Shown: one piece after another, positions 52,588 through 60,865 of the stretch | Position numbering within the stretch: the first letter of the stretch is position 1 | How the letters are laid out: every line of letters starts with the position of its first letter | Assembly (NCBI RefSeq): GCF_900100075.1 | Contig: NZ_FNEG01000008.1 | Coordinates: 145,875 to 209,874, forward strand | DNA: 64,000 nucleotides | Direction of reading: 5' to 3' | Source of the DNA: Chryseobacterium jejuense | GTDB taxonomy: Bacteria > Bacteroidota > Bacteroidia > Flavobacteriales > Weeksellaceae | Made by a program: the position numbers and the translations under genes | The notes under the pieces: model-generated | The model's input: only the letters and a program-made list of their open reading frames with translations | Databases searched by the model: none | Told to the model about the DNA's origin: nothing

Positions 52588-52603
52588 TGTTTCACGTGAA
52601 ATA
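52588..52603. other. parS-like ParB-binding site
   Basis: TGTTTCACGTGAAATA matches the chromosomal parS consensus TGTTNCACGTGAAACA at 15 of 16 positions, including the invariant CACGTG core. A second partial copy, TGTTTCACG, starts 20 bases upstream at 52568 in the same direction. ParB or Noc binding is plausible but not shown; no parAB genes are in the window. Confidence 0.45.
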
Positions 52604-52675
52604 TTCTATTTTTTTAACACGAATGTCACAAATAATTCCACAAATACTCACAATGATCTGTAATGTTTTTCAGTG

Positions 52676-52985
52676 ACTATTTTTATAACGCAAGGTTCGC
52701 GGAAGGATTATTAATTGTTGATGTTTTTCGATCGCAAAGGCGTTTCACTAAGCCAAGGAAGATGTTTGGTAAGATTGGCTGTTTTTAATTCAATAGAGGT
52801 GGGCTTTAGCCCGCCTAAATAAATCATGAAATTCATCTGGCTTTAGCCGAAACCTAATGATGAATACAACAATTTTCCAAGTAAAAACAAGTAGCTGTCT
52901 TTGCTGAGTGAAACGCTTCTGCGAACTTCATAATAATAAGAATAAACATTCCCTTGCGATCATAGCGTTAAAAATAATAATCCCC
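52676..52985. repeat. Fold-back (inverted-repeat) element
   Basis: CGCAAAGGCGTTTCACT at 52733-52749 is closely complementary to AGTGAAACGCTTCTGCG at 52907-52923 (15 of 17). Outer arms (TTTTTATAACGCAAGG near 52679 and CTTGCGATCATAGCGTTAAA near 52955) also pair loosely. It looks like a non-autonomous palindromic element about 310 bases long with another repeat inside. Confidence 0.6.
52787..52854. repeat. Dispersed palindromic repeat, copy 2 (GGGCTTTAGCCC)
   Basis: Contains GGTGGGCTTTAGCCCGCC and, about 30 bases on, TCTGGCTTTAGCCGAA, with the same AATTCAATAGA flank as copy 1 at 15945-16010. It is nested inside the fold-back element. Confidence 0.75.
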
Positions 52986-53000
52986 AATCTACACCATTAT

Positions 53001-53035
53001 AAAAAACAAAAAGCTGCACAAAATGTACAGCTTTT
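53001..53035 (-). terminator. Terminator of minus-strand block C
   Basis: AAAAGCTG..ACA pairs with TGT..CAGCTTTT around an AAA loop. An A run on the left gives a T run on the minus strand, 20 bases after the stop of the last block C gene. Confidence 0.75.
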
Positions 53036-53055
53036 ATAGTATTTTTTCTTTCTTT

Positions 53056-53499
53056 TTACGATTTTACCTCCTGAATAAACAGGTTAATCTCTGCTCGGAT
53101 TAACAATTCATCATTATTGAACGTTTCGCAGAAGATGTGGCAGATATTTTCAAACTGGGAAATCAGTGATGCTTTTGAAATGATCTTGTCATTTACTTTT
53201 GGAAGTCCGAAGATCTCAATTTTTTTGATATTGGTGATAAAGCCTATCACTTTGGTATCTGCTTCCGGATTTTCGAAGAAGCTTTGCCCAAGGATGGATG
53301 AGCAGGTTTGGGCCAGATTTTCAATTAATCCGGCTTCAGCCAATTCATTGTTATGAACAAAGATATTGTCTTCTTTTATTTCAAAGGAAGTCACTACTTT
53401 TTCCTTGGTCAGTTCCAGGATATAGTCTGCCATAAGCATCGGTTCGCGATGCGGTAAAAAGTTGTGAATATTGATGATATTTTCTTCCCTGATTTCCAT
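53056..53499 (-). CDS. Hotdog-fold dehydratase-like protein (ApeP-like)
   Basis: A 147-residue hotdog protein with LPHREPMLMADYI (about residues 14-26) and SFEIKEDNIFVHNNELAEAG, the two blocks of FabA/FabZ-like dehydratases. The LPHR...M.(M/L)D start is that of aryl polyene dehydratases. With the neighbouring hotdog gene it probably dehydrates the chains made by the cluster's ketosynthases. Last gene of block C. Confidence 0.8.
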   Translation of the reverse strand: MEIREENIINIHNFLPHREPMLMADYILELTKEKVVTSFEIKEDNIFVHNNELAEAGLIENLAQTCSSILGQSFFENPEADTKVIGFITNIKKIEIFGLPKVNDKIISKASLISQFENICHIFCETFNNDELLIRAEINLFIQEVKS

Positions 53500-53505
53500 T
53501 GAAAG

Positions 53506-53937
53506 TTATTTTACAGCAGTTTTCATTTGAGATTTTGCAATGACTTCGCCATTTAATTTGGTGACGATGTCTACAAGTGTTACTCCCATTACTTCGTTGA
53601 GGATGGTTACCTCAGATTTCAGTTGATCTCCAATTTTAGGCAATATTTCGGCTTCAAAAGATTTAATGGCTCCAATATATCCTGTAGGAGCATCTTTTCC
53701 AAGCATATAATACTTGTAACCTGTATGAAGTGCTACACTTTGTGCCTGATGCTCAATAAGTCCGGAAGCCTGAAAAAATCCGTCATGAACAAAAAGATTA
53801 TCTTCTTTTATTTCAAAACCGGAAATCAGATGGCTTTCAGAATATTCTGATAACTCATGTACCATTACAAACGGAGCACGTTGCGGGATAAGACTTTGTA
53901 CAAAATCTTTATCGGATGTTGGCAGTCTGTTTTCCAT
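53506..53937 (-). CDS. Hotdog-fold dehydratase-like protein
   Basis: From ATG 53937 a 143-residue hotdog protein with LIPQRAPFVMVHEL (about 16-29) and GFEIKEDNLFVHDGFFQASG, paralogous to the next gene. The usual catalytic-region His of LPHR is Gln here (IPQR), as in several Bacteroidota FabZ proteins. Its start overlaps the darB stop by one base. The two tandem hotdog proteins may form a heterodimer. Confidence 0.8.
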   Translation of the reverse strand: MENRLPTSDKDFVQSLIPQRAPFVMVHELSEYSESHLISGFEIKEDNLFVHDGFFQASGLIEHQAQSVALHTGYKYYMLGKDAPTGYIGAIKSFEAEILPKIGDQLKSEVTILNEVMGVTLVDIVTKLNGEVIAKSQMKTAVK

Positions 53938-55076
53938 TAGTAGACTGTTAATAAAGAACAAGAATAAGCGAATCTTCCACTTTCAGGCACGCAAAGAAGT
54001 ACTTTCTCTCCTTTTTTTAATGTTCCGGAGTTCATTAGTTCTTCTAATGCTACGAAGATAGATCCAGCCCCGATATTTCCTATATCAGAAAGGTTGTAGA
54101 ACCATTTTTCAGCAGGGAAATCCATTCCTTTTTTAGCGAATTCCTCTTTCAATCCATCTTTGAAATATCCTGAAGAGATGTGAGCCAATACATGGTCAAT
54201 TTTTTCAGGATCCAGATTATGCTTGTCAAAAGAAGCTCTTAAGCTTTCAGCACCTTTTACTAGAATATATTTATCAAGGATTTTTGTGTCTTGTTTAATG
54301 GCAAAAATAGAGTCCTTCAACCATGAATCAGATGGATAATCTGCCCATGATTTTAAGCTTCCGTCTTCCTGCTTCTCACATCCTGCGTACATACATGCCT
54401 CGATTTCGTGAGCGTAAGAATAGAAATCAATAAATTCTACTCTTAAAGAAATTTCGTTTTCTCTAGGTTTATTTTGTAATAAGAAAGCACCTGCTCCGTC
54501 AGAAAGCATCCATCTAAGGAATTCTCTTTTGAAAGCAATGATAGGTCTTTCTTCCAATAATTTTAAATTTTCAGCTTCATGATTGAATTTATCAGCAGTC
54601 ATCCATGCAGACATTCTTTCAGAACCAGCACATACAGCACTTTCCTGTACACCGGCTCTTACAGAAAGGAATCCGTAGTTAAGCGCATTCATCCCTGAGT
54701 TGCAAAGTCCGGTTGCTGTATTGATTTCAATAGATTTCCCGATATTCAGTTCACCGTGAACCATAGAGGCATGTGAAGGCTGAATCTGATCCGGAGAAGT
54801 AGTTCCTACGGATAATAACTTCATATCTTCCTTTTTGAAGTTCTCATCAAAAAGTCCTTCAATTGCCTTTGCAGTAAGCTGCGCATTGGAATGCGTAGGG
54901 TTTCCTTCTTTATCTAAAGCGTAATATCTTGTAGTGATTTTATTATTTCTTAAAATAAGTGATCTGGCTTTAGAAGGTGCGTCATTGATAAGCCCCAGAT
55001 ATGTTTCCATTTCCTCATTTGATACCGGTTCATTGGGTAAAAATTTTGAAGCTTTTGTTATAAATACGTCGTACAT
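53937..55076 (-). CDS. darB: DarB-type beta-ketoacyl synthase (KAS III-like)
   Basis: A 379-residue KAS III-like condensing enzyme with the nucleophile Cys in NTATGLCNSGMNALNYG (about 134), His in VLAHISSGYFKDG (about 292) and Asn in NLSDIGNIGAGSIF (about 327). DarB couples two beta-keto acyl chains that are then cyclised to a dialkylresorcinol, the phenolic half of flexirubin. Adjacent darA and two dehydratase-like genes support the call. Confidence 0.9.
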   Translation of the reverse strand: MYDVFITKASKFLPNEPVSNEEMETYLGLINDAPSKARSLILRNNKITTRYYALDKEGNPTHSNAQLTAKAIEGLFDENFKKEDMKLLSVGTTSPDQIQPSHASMVHGELNIGKSIEINTATGLCNSGMNALNYGFLSVRAGVQESAVCAGSERMSAWMTADKFNHEAENLKLLEERPIIAFKREFLRWMLSDGAGAFLLQNKPRENEISLRVEFIDFYSYAHEIEACMYAGCEKQEDGSLKSWADYPSDSWLKDSIFAIKQDTKILDKYILVKGAESLRASFDKHNLDPEKIDHVLAHISSGYFKDGLKEEFAKKGMDFPAEKWFYNLSDIGNIGAGSIFVALEELMNSGTLKKGEKVLLCVPESGRFAYSCSLLTVY

Positions 55077-55077
55077 T

Positions 55078-55992
55078 CTATTTTAAATTAATTCCTTGTA
55101 AATATCTTTTTTGTTTTTGTCTTTTAAACCAAAATATAGGGGTTGTAAGCAGGTGTAACACCAAAACGACAGGTGAGATAATCCATATCGCAGCCATCAA
55201 ATATACCTTAAAGAATTTTATCAGCAATGGGCGTTTCTCTTTTTTCTTGATAATCAGATGAGACCATACTGTGAAAATCTTGTTCCCTACCTTTTCTACA
55301 CGCACTAAAAACGGACGGATTTCAATAGCACCATTTTTTACAAGATCCGGCTGTAAATTTTCCAGGTCATTGTTTTTAAAATGCTTTTGGATAATCTCTC
55401 CATATTTTACAGAACCTGTAATTTCTTCGGACGAAACTCCTGCTGCCGGCAGCATACCTGATTGTTCCTTTTGTCCTGTAGTCAGCCAACGAAGAATGGT
55501 CAGTACACTGGTATAATTGTCATGTCTGTCTACTAATGCAATGTTTCCTACAAGTTGGGCTTTTAAATCTCTTAAATATACTTTGAGTTTTTCTTGGGAA
55601 AGCATCCACATATTTCGGGTTCCGGAAATGGTAACTACAGGAGTATCTTTCAAGATACGTTCTGCATAGCCACTTTTCAAAAATGAAATAATCGGGATAG
55701 AGGGTGTGAGATACCATACCTGATAACCGAACAGGATGAGGTCATACTTTTTGTTCAGTATTTCTTCTGAAGGGGGTACAATTTCCTTAGGTATTTGTAA
55801 ATAAGATTCCGGAAAGGTGTTGAAAAAAACATCACCTGGCCAAGGAAAAGGAAAATCTTCCTTTAGCTTAATATTATAATACGTAACATCATATTCTTCC
55901 TTTTGAGCTTCAAAAGGCTTGGCTATATTTCTCACAATATCCTCCAGCTGGCCGGTTTGAGAATAATATATGACAAGTATATTTTTTTTCAT
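55078..55992 (-). CDS. darA: DarA dialkylresorcinol cyclase/aromatase
   Basis: A 304-residue protein with a flavodoxin-like N-terminal part: KKNILVIYYSQTGQLEDIVR (residues 2-21), then LILFGYQVWYLTPSIPIISFL and VVTISGTRNMWMLSQEK. A C-terminal hydrophobic helix (about 265-292, MAAIWIISPVVLVLHLL) suggests membrane association. This is the DarA type that forms the resorcinol ring from the DarB product. Its stop and the darB start lie one base apart, so the pair is one operon unit. The mechanism is not known from the sequence. Confidence 0.88.
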   Translation of the reverse strand: MKKNILVIYYSQTGQLEDIVRNIAKPFEAQKEEYDVTYYNIKLKEDFPFPWPGDVFFNTFPESYLQIPKEIVPPSEEILNKKYDLILFGYQVWYLTPSIPIISFLKSGYAERILKDTPVVTISGTRNMWMLSQEKLKVYLRDLKAQLVGNIALVDRHDNYTSVLTILRWLTTGQKEQSGMLPAAGVSSEEITGSVKYGEIIQKHFKNNDLENLQPDLVKNGAIEIRPFLVRVEKVGNKIFTVWSHLIIKKKEKRPLLIKFFKVYLMAAIWIISPVVLVLHLLTTPIFWFKRQKQKRYLQGINLK

Positions 55993-56034
55993 GGAATCTT
56001 TTTAGTGTTTACAAAAATATGTTTTTCATATTTA

Positions 56035-59000
56035 TTATTCAGTTTTAAATACTTTTAATGCTTCAGAACTGAATTTTAATGTATGATTTTTACTTTCTAT
56101 TGCCTTGTTTGTGGTATTGATGAAAATGATGGTTTCAGGAAGAATCTCAAGATCGCTGATGTTAAAACTGTCATCAGAAACCAAGAGAACATCAATCTTT
56201 TTATTCACTTCAGACAGATCTTTTATATAGTTTATTTTTCTCCTTTTTACCAGATAATTATGGGCGGCTGTTGCTCTTTTATTGTCATTTCTGATCCACG
56301 AAAAAACTCTTCTGCTGGCCTGATAAAGGGTAAGTAAAGCATCTTTTTGTCCAAAATCATCAGCAATATGAAGAATATTGGCATCATTAGCAATATGTTT
56401 ATTCAACTCAAAGTAAACCGATTTATTGGCTTTGAAGTCTTTCTTTACTTCTGTCACCACTTCATTATCCTTATATAAATAGCTTAAGAATAGCTGCTTT
56501 TTAAAATAATTTTCATCCTCAATTTCTTCCCTCAGCTTGGCAAATTCTTCTCTGTAGTAAGCATTGATCTTTTTTGTTCTCTCAGAATAATTTTTACCAA
56601 AGCTCAGATCATCTTTATTGATTCTGTCGCCTACTTTTACCGTAATACTTCCGTCATAGATAATAAAGTCGCCTTTCGGAAGTACTTCAGAATTTCCGTG
56701 AATATATAAAGGAAGAACATCCAATCCGAATTGTTCTGCAAGATAGAATGCTCCTTTATGAAACCTTTTCACGTCATTGGAATAAGAACGTTCTGCCTCT
56801 GGAAAAACAACAAGAGAATATCCCTGTGCAATTTTTTCCTTCAATTGATCCATTCCGTTTTCAATGCCTTGAGAAACCGGATAGAAGCCCAATGCTCTTA
56901 CCAGTCTTCCGAATACTGGAGATTGATATACCCAATCATTCACCAGATAAATGATCTTATGAGTTGCCATAGCAATAGCCAGTGTATCTAAAAAGGAAGT
57001 GTGATTGGCAATGATAACAGCAGGTTTACTAAAATCTTCAGCTGGATTTTTAATGACTTTTTTCTTAACAAGTGGACTTGAATAAAGCACAGATGTTAAA
57101 AATTTAGCCAGGATTAATTTAATGATGTCTAATGTTTTGCCCTTGGAGTTTTTAATGAAAATACTTCCGAAAGCTGAAAATACCAATCCACCAAGTCCAT
57201 AATATAAGAATGAGAATACAGCTCGTAAAAACAGCCTGAATGTAATGGGTGAAAGCCCTTTTTTTGATCTATTGGTAATCAGTAACCTAAACCAAAACGG
57301 ATATAGGGTAGAAGTGATGATAATCACAGAGAACATTCCGATCAGGGCTACCAAAGCCAATGAATGCAAAGCCGGATGTTTGGCGAAAATTAAAGAACCA
57401 ATAGACAAAATGGTTGTAAATACCGCCAAGATAATTGAGGTTCTGTAAGTCGGAAGCTCGTTTTTCCCTGTGGTGTGCTCTTTTTGCATAGCCTGTGTAA
57501 GGAAAATACTAAAATCGTCTCCCACTCCAAATACCAATGTACAAACTACTGTACTGAAAATATTCAATTCCAATCCTAAGAAGTAAAGAATTCCGGCGGT
57601 TACCACTCCTGTCAGAACAATGGGAAACATGGTAAGAATGGTCAATTCAAAATTTCTGAAGAAGACAATGATTGTTAAAATAATAGCCAGAAGGGAATAA
57701 TTAATCAGCGTATTGAAATCTCTTTTTAATAGACCTAAAAAGTTCTCATTCATCTGCTGACGGTCAATCGCAATGGCATTATGTTTCTTTTCAATATCCT
57801 TAATGAAAGCATCTCTTTTTTTCTCATCAACCTTTACTACATTGGAAACCGTATAAAAACCATTTTCATTGCTCATGAACTCTGAGATCTGAAGCGCTTT
57901 CACCTTTTCATAGTCCTTGATGTCTAAGGTAGCGTAGTTTTTATTTAAAACCTGATTGAAGTTGTCAAAGGCTGAACTGTTGAATCCGAATTTATTCCCA
58001 TTGCTGATGAGCTCAGAAACCGTTTGATTCTTTTTGTTATCATTCCAGAATTTTTTCCATTCCTCAATTTTCTTTTGCTGATCTTTTTCAGACAGAACAA
58101 TACTTCCGATCGAGTTATAGCTGAGAATTTTTCCTTCTTTCTTCTCCTTCTCCAGGAATGTGTTTAGTTGAGAGTTTCTAGCCAACGCCTGCTCTTCAGA
58201 ATTTCCATATGAAATTGTATAAATGGATTTAGAAGTAATATCCGAAAGCTTCTGTAATTTGGCTTCACTGATTTTCATTTCCTTCGGAATATAATTCAGA
58301 TTCCCAATATCTTCATTAAAGCCAACATGTCTGAATCCAAACAAACATGCTAGAATGATGATGGAGCATCCAATAATCAAAGGTTTATTTTTCTCATACG
58401 GGTAGGATCCGATCTTATCAATGAAGTTGGTATTCAGTTTCTCTTTGACCGGTTTAGGTTTATAAAGCTGTGGAACAATAATCAACGCACTAACGGAAGA
58501 TAGTATAACCGTTATGGCAGCGAAAAGTCCAAGATCCTTTAAGGCTTCAGACCTTACAAATACCAGACATAAAAAGGAAACGGCAGTAGTGGCACTGCTC
58601 AAAATAATAGGCTGGGTAATTTCTTTATAAAGCTCCTCAATATTGTTATTGTGCTTGTAATGGGTGAGAATATGCAGGGCGTAATCTATGGTAATCCCAA
58701 TAAGAATGGCTCCTACACTTAATGAAATGGCAGAAATTTTATCCTTAATAAAATATAGTACCAATAAAGCCAGTAAAACAGAGAATACTGTAGGAAGGAA
58801 GACAATGATTGGGGTAAAGAAGTTCCTGAAGTAATAAATGAGCAGGACCAAAAGTACCGTCATAGAAATCACTACTGTATTCTGAATGTCTTTTTTGATC
58901 TGCTTGGCATTGGCCACCGCAATCACAGGAGAACCGAAATAGCTGATCTCTGTTTTTCCCTTGAACTGTTTGTTTAGGTTGTCTTTTATGGTATTAAGCT

Positions 59001-59688
59001 GGTCAACAAAAGCTTCATTGGTTTTTGTATCGTTACTTTTATTTTTAGGTTCAATGAAAAGCAGAAGGTTTTTGCCATCTTTAGTTACAATATAACTGTC
59101 TTCCAGTTTGAAGTCCTTACTGATATTTAAGGCATTTAATTTTTTGATTCCTAAAAAGGTCAGTCCGAGAGGATCCTTTTTAATAAATTCTTTAGTAACA
59201 AGGCTGGTAGGAGAGACCAATGAAATGTAATTATCCTCTACCTGTTTAGCAATGCTGTCTTTTTGAAGTTTCCTTTCAATCTCTTTATAATCATTTTCAC
59301 TGAGGAATAGTGGCAGGTTTTGATTCACAAAATCAAAGGTTTCAGAGATCTCGTTATCATTTACTTTTCCCTGAATAGAACCAATATACTTTTGTAAAGG
59401 CTCTGTTTTTTGTAAAAAAGTATCTGCAGTTTCTGAAAGCTGGAAGCTGTCTTCATTGGATTTGTTTTCTATGATAACAATAATCTTATCCGAAAAATTA
59501 AGTTGTTTAAGAACTTTTGCAGTAAGATCTGATTTTTCATTTTTAGGGATGATCTGATTAATATCTTCCTCAAAGTTAATCTTAGAAGCAAAGAAAAGGC
59601 ATAAAGTAGCAATTCCTAATGCTGTAAAAACAGAAAGAATTTTGTTTCTGGAAATCAGATAATATAAAAATATAAAAAAGCGATGCAT
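56035..59688 (-). CDS. Trifunctional MMPL transporter / lysophospholipid acyltransferase / Rossmann-like protein
   Basis: A 1217-residue fusion. Residues 1-800 are an MMPL/RND exporter with two sterol-sensing-like membrane blocks, each with an extracytoplasmic loop, and GDDFSIFLTQAM near 710. Residues about 860-1040 are a PlsC-type acyltransferase with NHTSFLD (about 893) and FPEAERS (about 957, a variant of FPEGTRS). The last 130 residues look Rossmann-like, perhaps a methyltransferase remnant (HIADDFGQKDALLTLYQASR). It would export and acylate the lipid pigment. Preceded by a good promoter; first gene of block C. Confidence 0.88.
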   Translation of the reverse strand: MHRFFIFLYYLISRNKILSVFTALGIATLCLFFASKINFEEDINQIIPKNEKSDLTAKVLKQLNFSDKIIVIIENKSNEDSFQLSETADTFLQKTEPLQKYIGSIQGKVNDNEISETFDFVNQNLPLFLSENDYKEIERKLQKDSIAKQVEDNYISLVSPTSLVTKEFIKKDPLGLTFLGIKKLNALNISKDFKLEDSYIVTKDGKNLLLFIEPKNKSNDTKTNEAFVDQLNTIKDNLNKQFKGKTEISYFGSPVIAVANAKQIKKDIQNTVVISMTVLLVLLIYYFRNFFTPIIVFLPTVFSVLLALLVLYFIKDKISAISLSVGAILIGITIDYALHILTHYKHNNNIEELYKEITQPIILSSATTAVSFLCLVFVRSEALKDLGLFAAITVILSSVSALIIVPQLYKPKPVKEKLNTNFIDKIGSYPYEKNKPLIIGCSIIILACLFGFRHVGFNEDIGNLNYIPKEMKISEAKLQKLSDITSKSIYTISYGNSEEQALARNSQLNTFLEKEKKEGKILSYNSIGSIVLSEKDQQKKIEEWKKFWNDNKKNQTVSELISNGNKFGFNSSAFDNFNQVLNKNYATLDIKDYEKVKALQISEFMSNENGFYTVSNVVKVDEKKRDAFIKDIEKKHNAIAIDRQQMNENFLGLLKRDFNTLINYSLLAIILTIIVFFRNFELTILTMFPIVLTGVVTAGILYFLGLELNIFSTVVCTLVFGVGDDFSIFLTQAMQKEHTTGKNELPTYRTSIILAVFTTILSIGSLIFAKHPALHSLALVALIGMFSVIIITSTLYPFWFRLLITNRSKKGLSPITFRLFLRAVFSFLYYGLGGLVFSAFGSIFIKNSKGKTLDIIKLILAKFLTSVLYSSPLVKKKVIKNPAEDFSKPAVIIANHTSFLDTLAIAMATHKIIYLVNDWVYQSPVFGRLVRALGFYPVSQGIENGMDQLKEKIAQGYSLVVFPEAERSYSNDVKRFHKGAFYLAEQFGLDVLPLYIHGNSEVLPKGDFIIYDGSITVKVGDRINKDDLSFGKNYSERTKKINAYYREEFAKLREEIEDENYFKKQLFLSYLYKDNEVVTEVKKDFKANKSVYFELNKHIANDANILHIADDFGQKDALLTLYQASRRVFSWIRNDNKRATAAHNYLVKRRKINYIKDLSEVNKKIDVLLVSDDSFNISDLEILPETIIFINTTNKAIESKNHTLKFSSEALKVFKTE

Positions 59689-59707
59689 TACGTTTGAATC
59701 AAGTCTG

Positions 59708-59736
59708 CAAATTTAAATTTTTAAGAATTACATCAA
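59708..59736 (-). promoter_or_regulatory. Promoter of minus-strand block C
   Basis: Read on the minus strand, TTG is followed after 18 bases by TAAATTTG, both exact matches to the Bacteroidota consensus. The start codon of the MMPL fusion lies 20 bases downstream of the -7 box. Confidence 0.7.
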
Positions 59737-59754
59737 AATAATTAAGGATAAGTT

Positions 59755-59787
59755 TTGTCTGAAAATCAATAAAATATTCTACTTTTG
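59755..59787 (+). promoter_or_regulatory. Putative promoter of the two membrane-protein genes
   Basis: TTG at 59755-59757 and TACTTTTG at 59780-59787, with 22 bases between, fit the consensus. The start codon is at 59861. It is divergent from the block C promoter. Confidence 0.5.
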
Positions 59788-59860
59788 TAAAAGTTCCCTT
59801 TTGATGAAATGTATTTTAAACCATAATTATTATTAAAAAAATAAGAATCTGTTTTTTGAT

Positions 59861-60853
59861 ATGTTGAAAAAAAATGATGAAAAAATAAACGGATTTCTAT
59901 TGGTAGCAGTGCTCCCGTTTCTGCTGTTTGCGATGGCTTACTATGGCTTTGAGTCTTCTTATGTAAGATTGAAAACCATGGAAAAGGCTCCCGACTTTAT
60001 GTTCGCTTCTGTATATGCTTACAGAGTAATTCCCAATTATCTGAGTGTACATGTTACAGAAATAGTGACTTTCTTTGTAAACAATTATATCCCCTTTCTG
60101 AAAAACTTTCTTTTAAAGCAGGGAACATTATTTTACCATAGTATTTTTCTGATTAACAGTTTCTTTTTTATATTGTCTTCAGTTGTTCTGCATGCGCTTC
60201 TTAAGCTAGGTGCTTTGCATCTTACGATCAGAAGAATGATCCACCTATTGGCGATATTTTTTATTGTTATTATACAGTATGTTCCCACCAACTGTGATTC
60301 TATTGCCATCTTCTTTTATCTTTGGGGAGCATTACTCACATTGAAATATCTGGAAAAAAGGAAACCCACAGATTTTATTCTTTTATGTGCGGTGGTGTTT
60401 ATTTCTACGCTGGCAAGAGAAACTTCATGTCTGAATATTTCTTTCTTTGCCGCAATGTGCATTGATTTTGAAAAATTAAAAAATAAAGATTTTACTTTTA
60501 TCAAAGAACTTATCTTGTTGGTGATTGCATTTATTGTTCCTTATGCTGGGCTTAGAATGACGATTCATCAGGATGTTTCTTTTGTGGAAGGAATTTATTT
60601 CCTGGATAATTTTAGCAGCCCTTTTAACCTGAGTGGTCTTTTGTTTGGAATAATAAGTTTATATTTCAGTTATCTGTTGTGTAATGATAAAGGAAGAGTG
60701 CTCATCTGGAAGTACCTTTTCTTTGCCATCCCTTATCTGATAATGATTGCTATGGTAGGACTTTTCTGGGAAACAAGACTTTTTTTACCATTGATTCTTA
60801 CAGGAATTGTAGTGGCTTCTCATCAGTTTAAAAATCTGATACCAAAACAGTGA
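59861..60853 (+). CDS. Polytopic membrane protein of unknown function, 1
   Basis: A 330-residue protein with about eight hydrophobic segments and short loops. The loop after the first helix (YGFESSYVRLKTMEKAPDFM) and the motif VFISTLARETSCLNISFF, with the ARET segment, resemble polysaccharide-polymerase/EpsG-like or glycosyltransferase-C membrane proteins, but I cannot name it. Followed 12 bases later by a second polytopic protein, so they are probably co-transcribed and act together, perhaps in exopolysaccharide or glycan synthesis. Confidence 0.75.
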   Translation: MLKKNDEKINGFLLVAVLPFLLFAMAYYGFESSYVRLKTMEKAPDFMFASVYAYRVIPNYLSVHVTEIVTFFVNNYIPFLKNFLLKQGTLFYHSIFLINSFFFILSSVVLHALLKLGALHLTIRRMIHLLAIFFIVIIQYVPTNCDSIAIFFYLWGALLTLKYLEKRKPTDFILLCAVVFISTLARETSCLNISFFAAMCIDFEKLKNKDFTFIKELILLVIAFIVPYAGLRMTIHQDVSFVEGIYFLDNFSSPFNLSGLLFGIISLYFSYLLCNDKGRVLIWKYLFFAIPYLIMIAMVGLFWETRLFLPLILTGIVVASHQFKNLIPKQ

Positions 60854-60865
60854 AATTCATAATAA

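Larger units (their letters stand above)
52487..53055. other. Intergenic region between the M16 protease and block C
   Basis: Contains in order the M16 terminator, a parS-like palindrome, a fold-back element with a nested GGGCTTTAGCCC repeat, and the terminator of block C (all listed separately). No gene is supported. Confidence 0.6.
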
